This document shows positions 54,313-63,583 of a DNA stretch of 64,000 bases, piece after piece. Location of the stretch: contig OY760134.1 of the NCBI GenBank assembly GCA_963663145.1, positions 1,612,001 to 1,676,000 of the forward strand. Reading direction: 5' to 3'. Position 1 is the stretch's first letter. Each line of letters begins with the position of its first letter. Below the pieces are notes generated by a model. The model had not been told where the DNA came from. It was given only the letters and a program-made list of their open reading frames with translations, and made no database searches. Source of the DNA: Azotimanducus sp963663145. Its GTDB lineage: Bacteria; Pseudomonadota; Gammaproteobacteria; Pseudomonadales; Azotimanducaceae. The position numbers and the translations under genes were made by a program.

Positions 54313-56217
54313 CTAAGGCATTCGGGCTTCTGCTTGCAAGCGATCAAGAATGCGTTCTAGCGCGGCGCCTGCATCGCCATCGGCGCGCTGATTAATGCGT
54401 GTCACGATTTCCATGATGCGCCTGTAGTCTGCTTCGCCAATTTCCGCTCGATCAAACGCCTCGTTCAATATCAGGTGCACCGAAGACATGGAGGCGACAA
54501 AATTCCGCTTCGCCACCTCCCGGCCGCTTGCCGCCTCGTCCTCCAAGGAGTCGAGCAATTCCTTGTTCCAACGGATGCGTTCTATGAAATAGTCCAGAAA
54601 TGACACCGGCTCGTAGGCAATCAAGCCACCGTGGGGTCTTGGCGTATTGCGCATAAAAAAGGGCATTTGCGCGTTGGCGCCATAGTAGGCGATGGAGGAG
54701 TTGATGCTAAGCGTGGTGGCGTACATGCGCCCATCGAGCCCCATGATCACCAGCGCTGCGGCATCAACAAAGGGCGTCTTGAACTGAAGATTGCCGTCGT
54801 AATCATAGTGCACAAGGAAATACTTGACCGGCTGAGCAAAGCTTGACGTGTCCAAGCCGGCGATCGGGGGTTGGATCTGTCCTTGCCGATCCTCGGGAAT
54901 GGGGATTGAAGTGCCCAAGGACACAATCGCCCAAATGCCATCGGCGGTAGCCGTGATGCCCGATACGATGCTGGCTTGCGGCTCTCCATACCACCCGGCC
55001 CTCCTAGGCACCTCTTGGGCGGCGAGTCCTCTCAAGTCGCGTTTCCAGCGCACATCGCCATTGCGACCATCCCAGCACACCAAGTAGTTGAAGTCGAAGG
55101 TGAACACGCTGCCACTCGGAGTGCTGGTGGATGAAACGCCGGTGACCGAGCGCTCCCGAGACTTCCACGCAATCTCGCCCGTATCCGTATGTATGCCGTT
55201 CAGATATCCCTCGCCGTCTACCACGTACACATAGCGCCCATCGAACGACAGGGTTGGGCTGGTGCCGCTGCCCATGTTTCCCAAGGGCGTCTCAAAGGCT
55301 ATGCGCAAGCCTTCTTCACTGACATCAATGCCGTAGAGCACCACCGCATCGGGTTGCCGTCCGGTGGCGAGAATGAAAATACGGCCCGTGTCGCCGTGCA
55401 GGCTCGGGCTGTTCGCAACCTCCATGTTGAATCCAAAGATCGCGTCCCAACCGTCCCGAAGTATGCGCTCATCAACCAAACCGTCGGCCCAGAGTCCTGG
55501 CGGTATTGGCGAGGACGGCAGACCCCGATCGCCGGGCAAATCGAGCAGCGGCATGGCCAGCGAACCGGTCTCGCGCTCGATGATCGCCACCTTGCCGTCG
55601 GTAGAAATAACGCCGGCATGACCCAAGTGCGTGAAGAACGTGGAGAAGATGTAGCCTCGAATTCCAATATCGGATAGACGGGTCACCCAACGGGCATGTC
55701 CCGCTGAATCAAAAGACCAGAGCTGGTTACTGTCGCCCACGAACAGGTTGCCTTGTATATCGGTGACGGGGGCCGACAAGAAGGCGGCGGAATCCAAGTC
55801 ATCCCAGCTCTCCATCGGCTTGGTTTTCCATAAGAGATTGCCTCTCGTATCGTACGCGTGCAGGTGACTGTGCCCTTGTCCCTTGGAGGAGGTGGCATAG
55901 ATCGTTCCATTCGGGCTGATGGTTGGGCCCATAAAGAAGTTGGCACCCTCGATTCCGGTCCAAGTTCTGCGCACGGCATCCGGGGATGGCAATGGGATGT
56001 AATCCGAGTTTCGGTGGTCACGGTGTGGGCCAGACCAAGGCGAGCGAGCGTAGAATCGGCCGTTATCCATGGGTGCCTGATTCACATAGTCATCAATGGC
56101 ATCCGTGACTTCATAGCCCGAATCCTCAATTTCGGGCGGGAATTGTTCGTAGAACCAAGCGAAAAACGCACCGAGCATCAGCAGGGCGGCAAGCCCGATC
56201 TTGAGTGCGTTATTCAT
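54313..56217 (-). CDS. PQQ-binding-like beta-propeller protein
   Basis: From ATG 56217 (or 56235) this 634-residue protein has a signal/anchor helix (LKIGLAALLMLGAFFAWFYE). Repeated propeller blades follow in the PQQ-dehydrogenase style (GNLLWKTKPMESWDDLDSAA, GRYVYVVDGEGYLNGIHTDT, GEIAWKSR and WDGRNGDVRWKRDLRG), then a C-terminal helical tail. No dehydrogenase active-site motif or haem site is seen, so it is better called PQQ-like. It is likely extracytoplasmic. Confidence 0.83.
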   Translation of the reverse strand: MNNALKIGLAALLMLGAFFAWFYEQFPPEIEDSGYEVTDAIDDYVNQAPMDNGRFYARSPWSGPHRDHRNSDYIPLPSPDAVRRTWTGIEGANFFMGPTISPNGTIYATSSKGQGHSHLHAYDTRGNLLWKTKPMESWDDLDSAAFLSAPVTDIQGNLFVGDSNQLWSFDSAGHARWVTRLSDIGIRGYIFSTFFTHLGHAGVISTDGKVAIIERETGSLAMPLLDLPGDRGLPSSPIPPGLWADGLVDERILRDGWDAIFGFNMEVANSPSLHGDTGRIFILATGRQPDAVVLYGIDVSEEGLRIAFETPLGNMGSGTSPTLSFDGRYVYVVDGEGYLNGIHTDTGEIAWKSRERSVTGVSSTSTPSGSVFTFDFNYLVCWDGRNGDVRWKRDLRGLAAQEVPRRAGWYGEPQASIVSGITATADGIWAIVSLGTSIPIPEDRQGQIQPPIAGLDTSSFAQPVKYFLVHYDYDGNLQFKTPFVDAAALVIMGLDGRMYATTLSINSSIAYYGANAQMPFFMRNTPRPHGGLIAYEPVSFLDYFIERIRWNKELLDSLEDEAASGREVAKRNFVASMSSVHLILNEAFDRAEIGEADYRRIMEIVTRINQRADGDAGAALERILDRLQAEARMP

Positions 56218-56250
56218 GAAAATTCTTGCTGCCAACGCCCGTCACGGAGA

Positions 56251-57993
56251 CTACGCACGAATGACGCGCCCCGGCCTGGCACCGGTGTCTTCATCTTGCT
56301 CGCGGGTTTTCACCCCAGCGACAAAGGTGCCGAGGTATCCCTCCGCCGGTTGCAGAATGCGGCTTCCTCCGGCCGGGAGGTCTCGATGTACTTGTAAAGG
56401 ACCGAGGTTCAAGCGCGCAAGGTCGAACACATTCACATCGGCCCGCTTGCCGATTTCAAGACTGCCTCGATCATGCAGGCCGAAGAGTTCCGCATTGGTG
56501 TGGGTCTGCTTGCGAACAATCTGTTCGATTGGCAAGCGCCTTCCTTTGGTGCGGTCGCGCACCCAATGGGTCAGCTGATAGGTGGGGCCGACGGCATCGA
56601 AAATGAGGTTCACATGGGCGCCGGCATCCGAGAGGCCAATCGTTGTATTCGGGTGACAGATCATGGCTTCAATGGCCGCGAAAGACTGGTCAACGGTAGT
56701 CGCGCCAAGCAATATGGCGAAGCGATTGGCCTCACCCGTGAGATAGTCGTAGAGTAAATCGTGCACATCCCTCCCCGTGGCTTGGGATCGGGCGGCAAAA
56801 CTGCTTTCGGCGTCTGGTTCGTAATTGACCGGGCATTCAAGCGGGTACATGGAGCCCGCGGCAAAGGCCATGAGCCCGTATAGGTTCGCCATCACACCGG
56901 CCTGTTCCGGAGGCACGTCTTCATCGGTCAGTATGGCCGCCTTGACCTCGGGCTTGCGCATCTCAGCTAAGCGCTGCTTCAAAGGCAAGTGCTCAAGGCC
57001 TAGATAGGTCTTGCGGCGCATAAACATGTGATACGAGTCAATACTGGTGACGAATCCTATGGGCCGAGAGGGAATCTGCGGCTGAACCCACAAGCCCTCG
57101 GCATTGGCCCGTTCCACCAGAGAGAGACAATGGCGCCACTGATCTGGTTTTGATGGCACCTGCACGAGCGTGAAAGTGCAATTGCGCCCGCTCTCTCTCG
57201 CGACCTCTGTGAAGAGTTCGACCTCCTGTTCCGTGGTCCACTTTTCCGGGCCCGCAAGTTCACCCACCACTCCGGCGGGCACCGCCTGAAACACGCCCTT
57301 GCCGGCGGCCTTCATGGCTCGCCCTATGGCCAAGAGTTCTTCCTTCTCGGCGAATGTACCGGGAATCGGTTCGCCCCGAACCGACCTGTGACCCACCGTG
57401 CGCGAGGTTGAAAAGCCAAGCGCTCCGGCCTTGAGCCCTTCCTCGACGATGCGGCACATGGCGTCGAGATCTTCGGCGGTGGCGTCTTCGTGACGCAGCG
57501 CCCGATCACCCATCACGTAATTGCGCACGGCGCTATGCGGCAGTTGCGTGCCCACATCGAGACCGAACCTGCGCGTTTCGAGGTAATCGATGTACTCGGG
57601 AAAGGTCTCCCAATTGCCCCACTCGATCCCTTCGTGCAGGGCAGTTCCCGGAATATCCTCGACCCCTTCCATCAACTCCACCAAGCGAGTTGCACCGCCC
57701 GCAGGGCAAGGCGCGAAGCCCACACCACAGTTGCCCATGACAATACTGGTTACACCTTGGCCGAAAGATGGGTCGATGCGGTCATCCCAGCTCACCTGGC
57801 CATCGTAATGGGTGTGCACATCGACCCAACCCGGCGTCGCATAGGCACCGTCGGCATTGAGGGTTTCCTTCGCTTGGCCGTCGACCCGACCCAGGCCCGT
57901 GATTTTGCCGTCTTCTATGGCGAGGTCGCCGGTGTAAGGCGTGCCGCCCAATCCATCAACGATGGTGGCGTTCTTTATGAGGTAGTCGTACAT
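56251..57993 (-). CDS. D-aminoacylase-like amidohydrolase
   Basis: From ATG 57993 this protein is 580 residues. It has DYLIKNATIVDGLGGTPYTG, the metal HxH in VDVHTHYDGQVSWDDRIDPS, SIVMGNCGVGFAPC, LGFSTSRTVGHRSVRGEPIP and IGLSDAGAHVNLIFDAVGPT. This matches the N-acyl-D-amino-acid deacylase branch of the amidohydrolase superfamily. Substrates can also be other N-acyl compounds, so the name is a family call. It is followed downstream by the PQQ-like gene. Confidence 0.9.
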   Translation of the reverse strand: MYDYLIKNATIVDGLGGTPYTGDLAIEDGKITGLGRVDGQAKETLNADGAYATPGWVDVHTHYDGQVSWDDRIDPSFGQGVTSIVMGNCGVGFAPCPAGGATRLVELMEGVEDIPGTALHEGIEWGNWETFPEYIDYLETRRFGLDVGTQLPHSAVRNYVMGDRALRHEDATAEDLDAMCRIVEEGLKAGALGFSTSRTVGHRSVRGEPIPGTFAEKEELLAIGRAMKAAGKGVFQAVPAGVVGELAGPEKWTTEQEVELFTEVARESGRNCTFTLVQVPSKPDQWRHCLSLVERANAEGLWVQPQIPSRPIGFVTSIDSYHMFMRRKTYLGLEHLPLKQRLAEMRKPEVKAAILTDEDVPPEQAGVMANLYGLMAFAAGSMYPLECPVNYEPDAESSFAARSQATGRDVHDLLYDYLTGEANRFAILLGATTVDQSFAAIEAMICHPNTTIGLSDAGAHVNLIFDAVGPTYQLTHWVRDRTKGRRLPIEQIVRKQTHTNAELFGLHDRGSLEIGKRADVNVFDLARLNLGPLQVHRDLPAGGSRILQPAEGYLGTFVAGVKTREQDEDTGARPGRVIRA

Positions 57994-58005
57994 GGGCATT
58001 CCCAT

Positions 58006-58798
58006 TGAATTCGCGAACGCGATGATGAGCCATTATTGCATCGCCTCCGCCGCAAGTGGCCTGTGGAAATGGCCAAAAGAAACCAAATGGGACACCCACC
58101 GCATGAAACAAACAAACCAAATAACAAACCAAATGGGACACCCACCTCCCGCACCAAGTGATGCGGGTTTGGATGGAAGTGGAATCGGAGTCCCGTCGAG
58201 ACACGAATCTCACCCTCAGTTATTTTCAGTGGGATGCCCTCTCGAAAACCAATTATTCGGTTTGCCTTGACAGCGAACCCTCGACGTTCAAGCTCGAGTT
58301 CGATGCGTCTGTCGAGCAATTCACGAACGAGCCGCGGAACCAGGTTCAACTCTCCCTATCGACGGCGACGCCAAGGGCTATTGTCGGCGCGCAATACACA
58401 TCTCACAGACTTTCTGCTCGAAATCCGAAACCAACAAGCAGCGGGGGTGGAGGTTGAAGTCATTGATTAATAGCCCGTTTCAAGGAACGAGCGGATAGAA
58501 GTTTCCATTCCCCAATCCAGTACAAAACCCACCGAACGGGACATTGAAGGCCGCCAAAGCGTCATCGTCTGCCGCAAAACCGGATCCGGGGGAGCATTGG
58601 CGAATACGCCTCCGGTAAGAAATCCGCGATCCCAAAGACACGCGGGTTGTTGAATCACAGCAGATTCTTGATTGACAGGGTTTGCCACGCCCGCTCAGCA
58701 GCGAGGCCGGAGCTACGACATTCATTCGGTGCTTCGCCTCATCTCTCTCTTGGAGTATGCTAGTAATCCGAATGGCAACAAGTACAAGGAAACACGCC
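58006..58798. other. Intergenic region with REP-like repeats and unresolved fragments
   Basis: Nearly 800 bp lack a confident gene. Two REP-like units sit at 58081-58146. Between about 58158 and 58470 both strands have protein-like frames (minus: NLVPRLVRELLDRRIELELE; plus: LTDFLLEIRNQQAAGVEVEV), none attributable to a family; one may be a frameshifted gene remnant. Confidence 0.4.
58081..58146 (+). repeat. Pair of REP-like direct repeats
   Basis: AACCAAATGGGACACCCACC occurs at 58081-58100 and again at 58127-58146. The GGGACACCCACC core is the reverse of the GGTGGGTGTCCC found around the RAYT gene 4 kb away. Confidence 0.75.
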
Positions 58799-59410
58799 GT
58801 GACTAAATTTTGCATCTTGCGTGTAGGACTGCTCGCACTGGCACTGCCCCTCGCCGCCTCCGCCTGGGATGTTCCATCCGGCGAGTACGGTCTCGACAAG
58901 ACCCATGGATACATCACCTTTTCATACAGCCATCTTGGCTTCTCGAACCCGCATGTGGGCTTCGACCGCTTCGAAGTTTCGCTCAATGCCGATGCCGAAA
59001 GTCCGGAAGACAGCAGCATTGAAGTGCTCATCGACGCCGCAAGCATCAACAGTCGCGTGGAAGTGTTCGATGACCACCTCAACGGCGAGAATTTTTTCGA
59101 CACGGCCAAGCATCCTGAGATCACCTTTGTTTCCACCGGCATCTCCTCGACCGGCGAGAACACCTTTGACATTGTGGGAGACCTGACCATCAAGGGGGTC
59201 ACCAAGTCGGTCACGCTCAATGCAACCATCAATAAGGCGGCGGATCATCCCTTTCTGCAATTGCCCACAATAGGCGTCACCGCCATCGCGCAAGTTCTTC
59301 GATCAGACTGGGAACTATCTCGCGCCGTACCCATGGTGAGCGATGAAGTCTCCATATTCATTGACGTGGAACTCCCTCTCAAGCAGGGTGAGGAAGAAGA
59401 CGAAGCTTAA
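58799..59410 (+). CDS. YceI family periplasmic protein
   Basis: From GTG 58799, with AAGGA 8-9 nt upstream, the protein is 203 residues. It has a signal peptide (ILRVGLLALALPLAASAWDV) and the lipocalin-like YceI domain: YGLDKTHGYITFSYSHLGFS, VLIDAASINSRVEVFDDHLN, FFDTAKHPEITFVSTG and VGDLTIKGVTKSVTLNATIN. YceI proteins bind polyisoprenoid-like lipids in the periplasm. ATG 58772 is the alternative start. It is transcribed alone. Confidence 0.92.
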   Translation: MTKFCILRVGLLALALPLAASAWDVPSGEYGLDKTHGYITFSYSHLGFSNPHVGFDRFEVSLNADAESPEDSSIEVLIDAASINSRVEVFDDHLNGENFFDTAKHPEITFVSTGISSTGENTFDIVGDLTIKGVTKSVTLNATINKAADHPFLQLPTIGVTAIAQVLRSDWELSRAVPMVSDEVSIFIDVELPLKQGEEEDEA

Positions 59411-59529
59411 GCCGGCAGCCGAATCGCCCGAGCACATTGCGAGGCAGCCCACCAACACGCTTGCCAAATTTAGGTTCATGCTCGATCAGCGCGAACCCAA
59501 CTAGGGTTAGTCAGTTGATATCAGATGAC

Positions 59530-59925
59530 TTATGGCGGTGCTTTCGCTTTCAGCCGCTCATGCAGATTGTTGCGCTTACGACTGGTCTCGAGCGCAATTT
59601 CCACCAATTCGATGCTCAGACCGAACCCACGCTGCTCAAACAAGGCGTCTAGATGTTCGCTGGCGATGTCATAAAGTTGGTCTGAGAACTGTCTGCGAAT
59701 CTCGACTGGCCGTCCTTGCGCAAGGCGCACCATGATGTGCACGAAGCCATTCTCAGGATCCCCATCCGCGACCAAGTATTGGTCCCGCCGTTCCGCACGC
59801 ACACGAATGCCACCGAGCGCCATGAACCCGCTTTGCACGGCCGTGTCGCGCAACTTCGCCATGAGACTCGGAAGGTCGATTTCGGGCTCGACATTGGCGG
59901 AATATTCGACAATGAGATGTGGCAT
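59530..59925 (-). CDS. 5-carboxymethyl-2-hydroxymuconate isomerase family (tautomerase fold)
   Basis: Start 59925 (MPHLIVEYSANVEPE) leaves proline at position 2, the catalytic base in this tautomerase superfamily; ATG 59934 would hide it. The 131 residues include LMAKLRDTAVQSGFMALGGI, RVRAERRDQYLVADGDPENG and HIMVRLAQGRPVEIRRQFSD. In homoprotocatechuate breakdown CHMI isomerises the ring-opened product. It lies opposite the FAH-family gene, suggesting aromatic-acid degradation. Confidence 0.9.
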   Translation of the reverse strand: MPHLIVEYSANVEPEIDLPSLMAKLRDTAVQSGFMALGGIRVRAERRDQYLVADGDPENGFVHIMVRLAQGRPVEIRRQFSDQLYDIASEHLDALFEQRGFGLSIELVEIALETSRKRNNLHERLKAKAPP

Positions 59926-60034
59926 GGGAACCAATCCTCAACACGCGAAGCGCTTCTTTGGCATTATGCCTATCCTGTTCGGGCTTGCGCGGCACCATGC
60001 TTGAGAATTCGCACTAGGAAACTGCCATCGAATT

Positions 60035-60904
60035 ATGAGATTGCTCAGTTTTGGACAGGGAGACAAACCCTGTTTCGGTGCCTTGAAAGATGATGCCGTC
60101 GTGAATCTCTCTGCGCGCATGCCCGAGTATTCGAGCCTTCGCCAAGTGCTTGCGGATGGTGTGGTCGAGCAGCTCAGCGCAATTCTTGACAAGAGTGATG
60201 GCGACCATGACCTTGGCGAAGTCGCATTCCTGCCAACCATCCCAGATGCCGAGCGCATCCTGTGCGTGGGCGTCAATTACGTCAGTCGCAACCAAGAATA
60301 CAGGGATGGCAGCGAGGCACCGCGCTATCCGAGCTTGTTTCTGCGCACCCGTGAATCCCTAGTTGGACACAGGCAGCCCATATTGCGTCCGCCAGAATCG
60401 GAACAACTCGATTACGAGGGTGAGATCGCCTTAGTTATTGGCAAGGCTGGACGCCGCATCCTCAAGGAACAGGCGGCTGAACATATCGCCGGACTGACGC
60501 TGATGAATGAAGGGACAATTCGCGACTATGTTCGCCATGGAAAATTCAATGTCACGCAAGGCAAGAACTTTGAGGCTTCGGGGGCACTAGGGCCATACTT
60601 GGTCACCACCGACGAGGTCGGGCGCTTCGAAAATATCGACATCCGCACTCACGTCAACGGTGAACTCCGTCAGCAGAACACCACTGCGAATCTCACGTTT
60701 TCATTTGCGAACCTGGTTGAGTACATTTCCGCCTTTATGCACCTCAAGCCTGGCGACATCATCTCAACCGGCACCCCGACCGGCGCTGGCGCACGCTTTG
60801 ACCCGCCCCGATACTTGAAGCCTGGCGATCTGGTTGAGGTCTCGTCATCCAAGCTTGGAACGCTGACAAATCGCATTGAGGATGAAGTCGCCAACCCTGT
60901 TTAG
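60035..60904 (+). CDS. Fumarylacetoacetate hydrolase family protein
   Basis: This 289-residue FAH-fold enzyme has ILCVGVNYVSRNQEYRDGSE, YPSLFLRTRESLVGHRQPI, the metal ligand block LDYEGEIALVIGKAGRR, FEASGALGPYLVTTDE, and the C-terminal GDIISTGTPTGAGARFDPP. Relatives cleave or decarboxylate ring-opened aromatic intermediates such as 2-oxohept-3-ene-1,7-dioate. It precedes the P450 gene by 25 bp and may share its transcript. Confidence 0.92.
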   Translation: MRLLSFGQGDKPCFGALKDDAVVNLSARMPEYSSLRQVLADGVVEQLSAILDKSDGDHDLGEVAFLPTIPDAERILCVGVNYVSRNQEYRDGSEAPRYPSLFLRTRESLVGHRQPILRPPESEQLDYEGEIALVIGKAGRRILKEQAAEHIAGLTLMNEGTIRDYVRHGKFNVTQGKNFEASGALGPYLVTTDEVGRFENIDIRTHVNGELRQQNTTANLTFSFANLVEYISAFMHLKPGDIISTGTPTGAGARFDPPRYLKPGDLVEVSSSKLGTLTNRIEDEVANPV

Positions 60905-60929
60905 CAATTCTTGGAACCACTACAAACCC

Positions 60930-62183
60930 ATGGAACTTCACACCGAATCCCCTGCCTTGGAAAATGCCTTGATTGACCCGGCAAGCTGGGCTGATGAAGA
61001 AGGCGTACACGAACAATTCCGTTGGCTGCGTCTGAATGATGCCCGCAGACATATGGCACCGGAGGGCTACGAACCCTTCTGGTGTATCACAAAATATCAA
61101 GATATCAAAGAGATAGAAAGCCAGAAGAAAACGTTCATCAATGACCCTAGGCCCATTCTCGGGCCGGTCTCGGTTCAGGACTTTGTGCAGATGGCTACTG
61201 GTCGTAAGCATTTGGTTCGATCTCTTGTGCAGATGGATGACCCTGATCACAGCCGCTATCGAAGACTGACTCAGGCGTGGTTCCTAGGAGAGAACTTGCA
61301 CAAGCTTGCGTCTAGAATCAATGAATTGGCAGCAACCTACGTGGACCGTCTTGAAGCACTGGGTGGTGAGTGCGACTTCGTCAAGGATGTCGGCGTTTGG
61401 TATCCGCTGCGAGTCATCATGACGATTCTGGGCATCCCGGAAGAGGACGAACCGCTAATGCTTAAGTTGACTCAAGAACTCTTTGGAAGCGGAGACCCGG
61501 ATACGCAACGATCCTTTGAGTTGCAGGACTTCGTGCAGGTTGTGCACGACTTTGAAGGCTACTTCTTCGATCTCGCCGAACGTCGCCGCAAGCAGCCTAC
61601 AGACGATGTCGCCTCGGTGATTGCCAACGCGAGGGTTGATGATAAACCGCTTCCGCCGCTTGATTTGAGCGGCTACTACACGATCATTGCGACCGCTGGT
61701 CACGACACCACCAGTTCGTCAATGGCAGGCGGGCTATTGGCGCTTATTCAGCATCCCGACGAGATGCGCAAGTTGCGCGCCGATACCGAACGGCTTGTGG
61801 GAGGCACTGTGGATGAAGCGATTCGCTGGACAACTCCGGTGAGACAATTCGCGCGCACTGCCACTAGCGATTACAGCCTCGGCGGCACCAAGATCAAAGA
61901 AGGCGAGTCGGTCGGCCTGTGGTACCTGTCCGGCAATCGTGACGAAGATGTCTTTGAGGATCCAAACGTTTTTCGAGTGGACCGGTACGAGAAGCACATA
62001 GCGTTCGGCTTTGGAGCACACGTTTGCCTCGGTCAACATCTCGCCCGCATGGAACTCGCTGCCATGTACCGCGAGCTCCTTCGCAGAGTCGATCACTTCG
62101 AACTTGCCGGTGAGCCTCAGTACATGCAGTCGATATTCGTCGGCGGCCTGAAGTCGTTGCCAATTCGCTACCGGATGAAGTGA
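60930..62183 (+). CDS. Bacterial cytochrome P450
   Basis: From ATG 60930 this is a 417-residue soluble P450. The I-helix has the oxygen-activating AGHDTTSSS (256-264), the K-helix ExxR is E296-R299 in VDEAIRW, and the haem loop is FGFGAHVCLG (359-368) with Cys366 as the thiolate ligand. DPDHSRYRRLTQAWF is the C-helix region. It hydroxylates an unknown organic substrate and needs ferredoxin partners not encoded nearby. Context with ring-cleavage genes suggests a lipophilic or aromatic substrate. Confidence 0.95.
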   Translation: MELHTESPALENALIDPASWADEEGVHEQFRWLRLNDARRHMAPEGYEPFWCITKYQDIKEIESQKKTFINDPRPILGPVSVQDFVQMATGRKHLVRSLVQMDDPDHSRYRRLTQAWFLGENLHKLASRINELAATYVDRLEALGGECDFVKDVGVWYPLRVIMTILGIPEEDEPLMLKLTQELFGSGDPDTQRSFELQDFVQVVHDFEGYFFDLAERRRKQPTDDVASVIANARVDDKPLPPLDLSGYYTIIATAGHDTTSSSMAGGLLALIQHPDEMRKLRADTERLVGGTVDEAIRWTTPVRQFARTATSDYSLGGTKIKEGESVGLWYLSGNRDEDVFEDPNVFRVDRYEKHIAFGFGAHVCLGQHLARMELAAMYRELLRRVDHFELAGEPQYMQSIFVGGLKSLPIRYRMK

Positions 62184-62194
62184 TCCAATCCAAG

Positions 62195-62227
62195 GGGACA
62201 CCCACCGCCATGCGCGGTGGGTGTCCC
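62195..62227. repeat. REP-like perfect hairpin after the P450 gene
   Basis: GGGACACCCACCGC, a 5-nt loop CATGC, then GCGGTGGGTGTCCC form a perfect 14-bp stem starting 12 bp after the P450 stop. It shares the GGTGGGTGTCC core with the other copies here. It could also act as a transcript end, but only a short ATTTAT follows. Confidence 0.85.
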
Positions 62228-62364
62228 ATTTATGGTGGTGGGGATTCGGCGGTGCGCCGCCCGGCGAAAGCGGCGCCTGCCGCGCTGTGGGGAGTTCGGT
62301 TGCGCAAACGGCGGGCAGGGACCAGACCCGGGAGGCCGACGGGCAACCCGGCGTTCGGATGTCG

Positions 62365-63330
62365 TCAGCAGCCTTCCGCGGCCTCCCCGCGCCCCGTCCG
62401 GCAAGGACGAAGCTCGATGCGCGGCAGGTCCCCGCGGCCCTCCTTCCGGCCCCAGCGCCGGTGGTACCGGCGCACCCGCTTCAGGAACCCGTCCGGGTCT
62501 TCCAGCGTGCGCGGCGCCTCCGGACGCGCCGCGCCGCGCCCCACCCGCTTCTCCCACCCGCACCGCGCCGCCCACTCAAGGTGCTCCAGGTAGGCGCCGA
62601 GGCGCCACCCGAGCCCGCCCGGCCCCGCCGTCACCACCCGACCCGTCCCCGCCTCCAGCCGCAGCGCCGCCATCGGCTCACCCAGCTTCCCGGCCTCCCG
62701 CTCCGCCTCCTCCACACGCCGCCGCGCCGACGTGTGCTCCCCCGCCTCCGCCACCGTCCGCGTCGCCCCCGCGCGCAACGGGTTCAAATCCACGTACGCC
62801 ATGCACGCCCGCACCTCCGCCAGGCTCCCCATCGGCCGCGAACTGTGGAACCGCCCCTCCCAGAACCGCCCCGTGCACCCGTCCTCGCGGTTCGCCCGCC
62901 GGGCGACCCATTCGTTCAGCCGCCCCATGAACCACGACAGGTCCCCCAACCGGCCGCGCAGCACCGCCAGCCTCTCCGAATCCGAAAGCAGCGCCTCCAC
63001 CGCCCCCTCCAACAGCTCCGCCCGCTTCGGCGGATACAGCTTCAGCCAGCGCCGCGCCACCTCCTCCTCCGAAAGCTCCCGCGCCTCCCGCGGACGATAC
63101 TCCAGCGCGATGTGGCAGTGGTTCGACATCATCGCGTAGCCGTGCACCCGCACGCAGAACACCTCCGTCAGGAACAGCATCCGCTCCTCGATCCAGCCCC
63201 TGCGGTGCGAGAAGTCCAGCCCCGAGCGCGTGTCCCGACCGCACAGCCACGCCCGCCGCACGCAGCGCGACACCACGTGGTGCCAGCCCCCGCGCTCCCG
63301 GTCGATCAGTTCCCGCCTCGCAATCGTCAT
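62365..63330 (-). mobile_element. REP-associated tyrosine transposase (RAYT, Y1/HUH family)
   Basis: The start at 63330 (MTIARRELIDRERGGWHHVV) gives 321 residues. The HUH motif is HCH (71-73) in MMSNHCHIALEYRP, and the catalytic tyrosine is probably Y179 in ACMAYVDLNPLRAG; FWEGRFHSS is also family-typical. RAYTs are single-strand transposases thought to spread REP hairpins, usually without moving themselves. The gene is far more GC-rich than its neighbours and is flanked by GGTGGGTGTCC repeats on both sides. All catalytic residues are present. Confidence 0.88.
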
Positions 63331-63535
63331 GACGCCATTGTGCACCCCTTCCGCGCCCCACCCCATGGCCGATGTCCCAACCTCCTTGTGCGACTTCGAC
63401 CCCAATCCGCGTAAGCCAATCGCCTTTTCACGCTTTTTTCCGCCCGGAACCCGAAATTAACCTCCCCCAACGCCCCGCGCCCCGACCTTGTCGCAACCCG
63501 GCCGCCCGCGCCCGGCCCGCCGAACCCCTCCCTTC

Positions 63536-63578
63536 GCCGGTGGGTGTCCTTTTTGGTCTTACCGGCGGGTGTCCTTTT
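63536..63578 (+). repeat. REP-like direct repeat pair upstream of the RAYT gene
   Basis: GCCGGTGGGTGTCCTTTT (63536-63553) and ACCGGCGGGTGTCCTTTT (63561-63578) are near-identical, with 7 bp between them. They lie 200 bp upstream of the transposase start, at the edge of the GC-rich patch. Confidence 0.75.
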
Positions 63579-63583
63579 CAGTG

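Noticed and set aside
62221..63414. Long Pro/Arg-rich plus-strand frame
   Set aside because: It comes from the high GC content opposite the RAYT gene; the minus frame has the HUH and tyrosine motifs.
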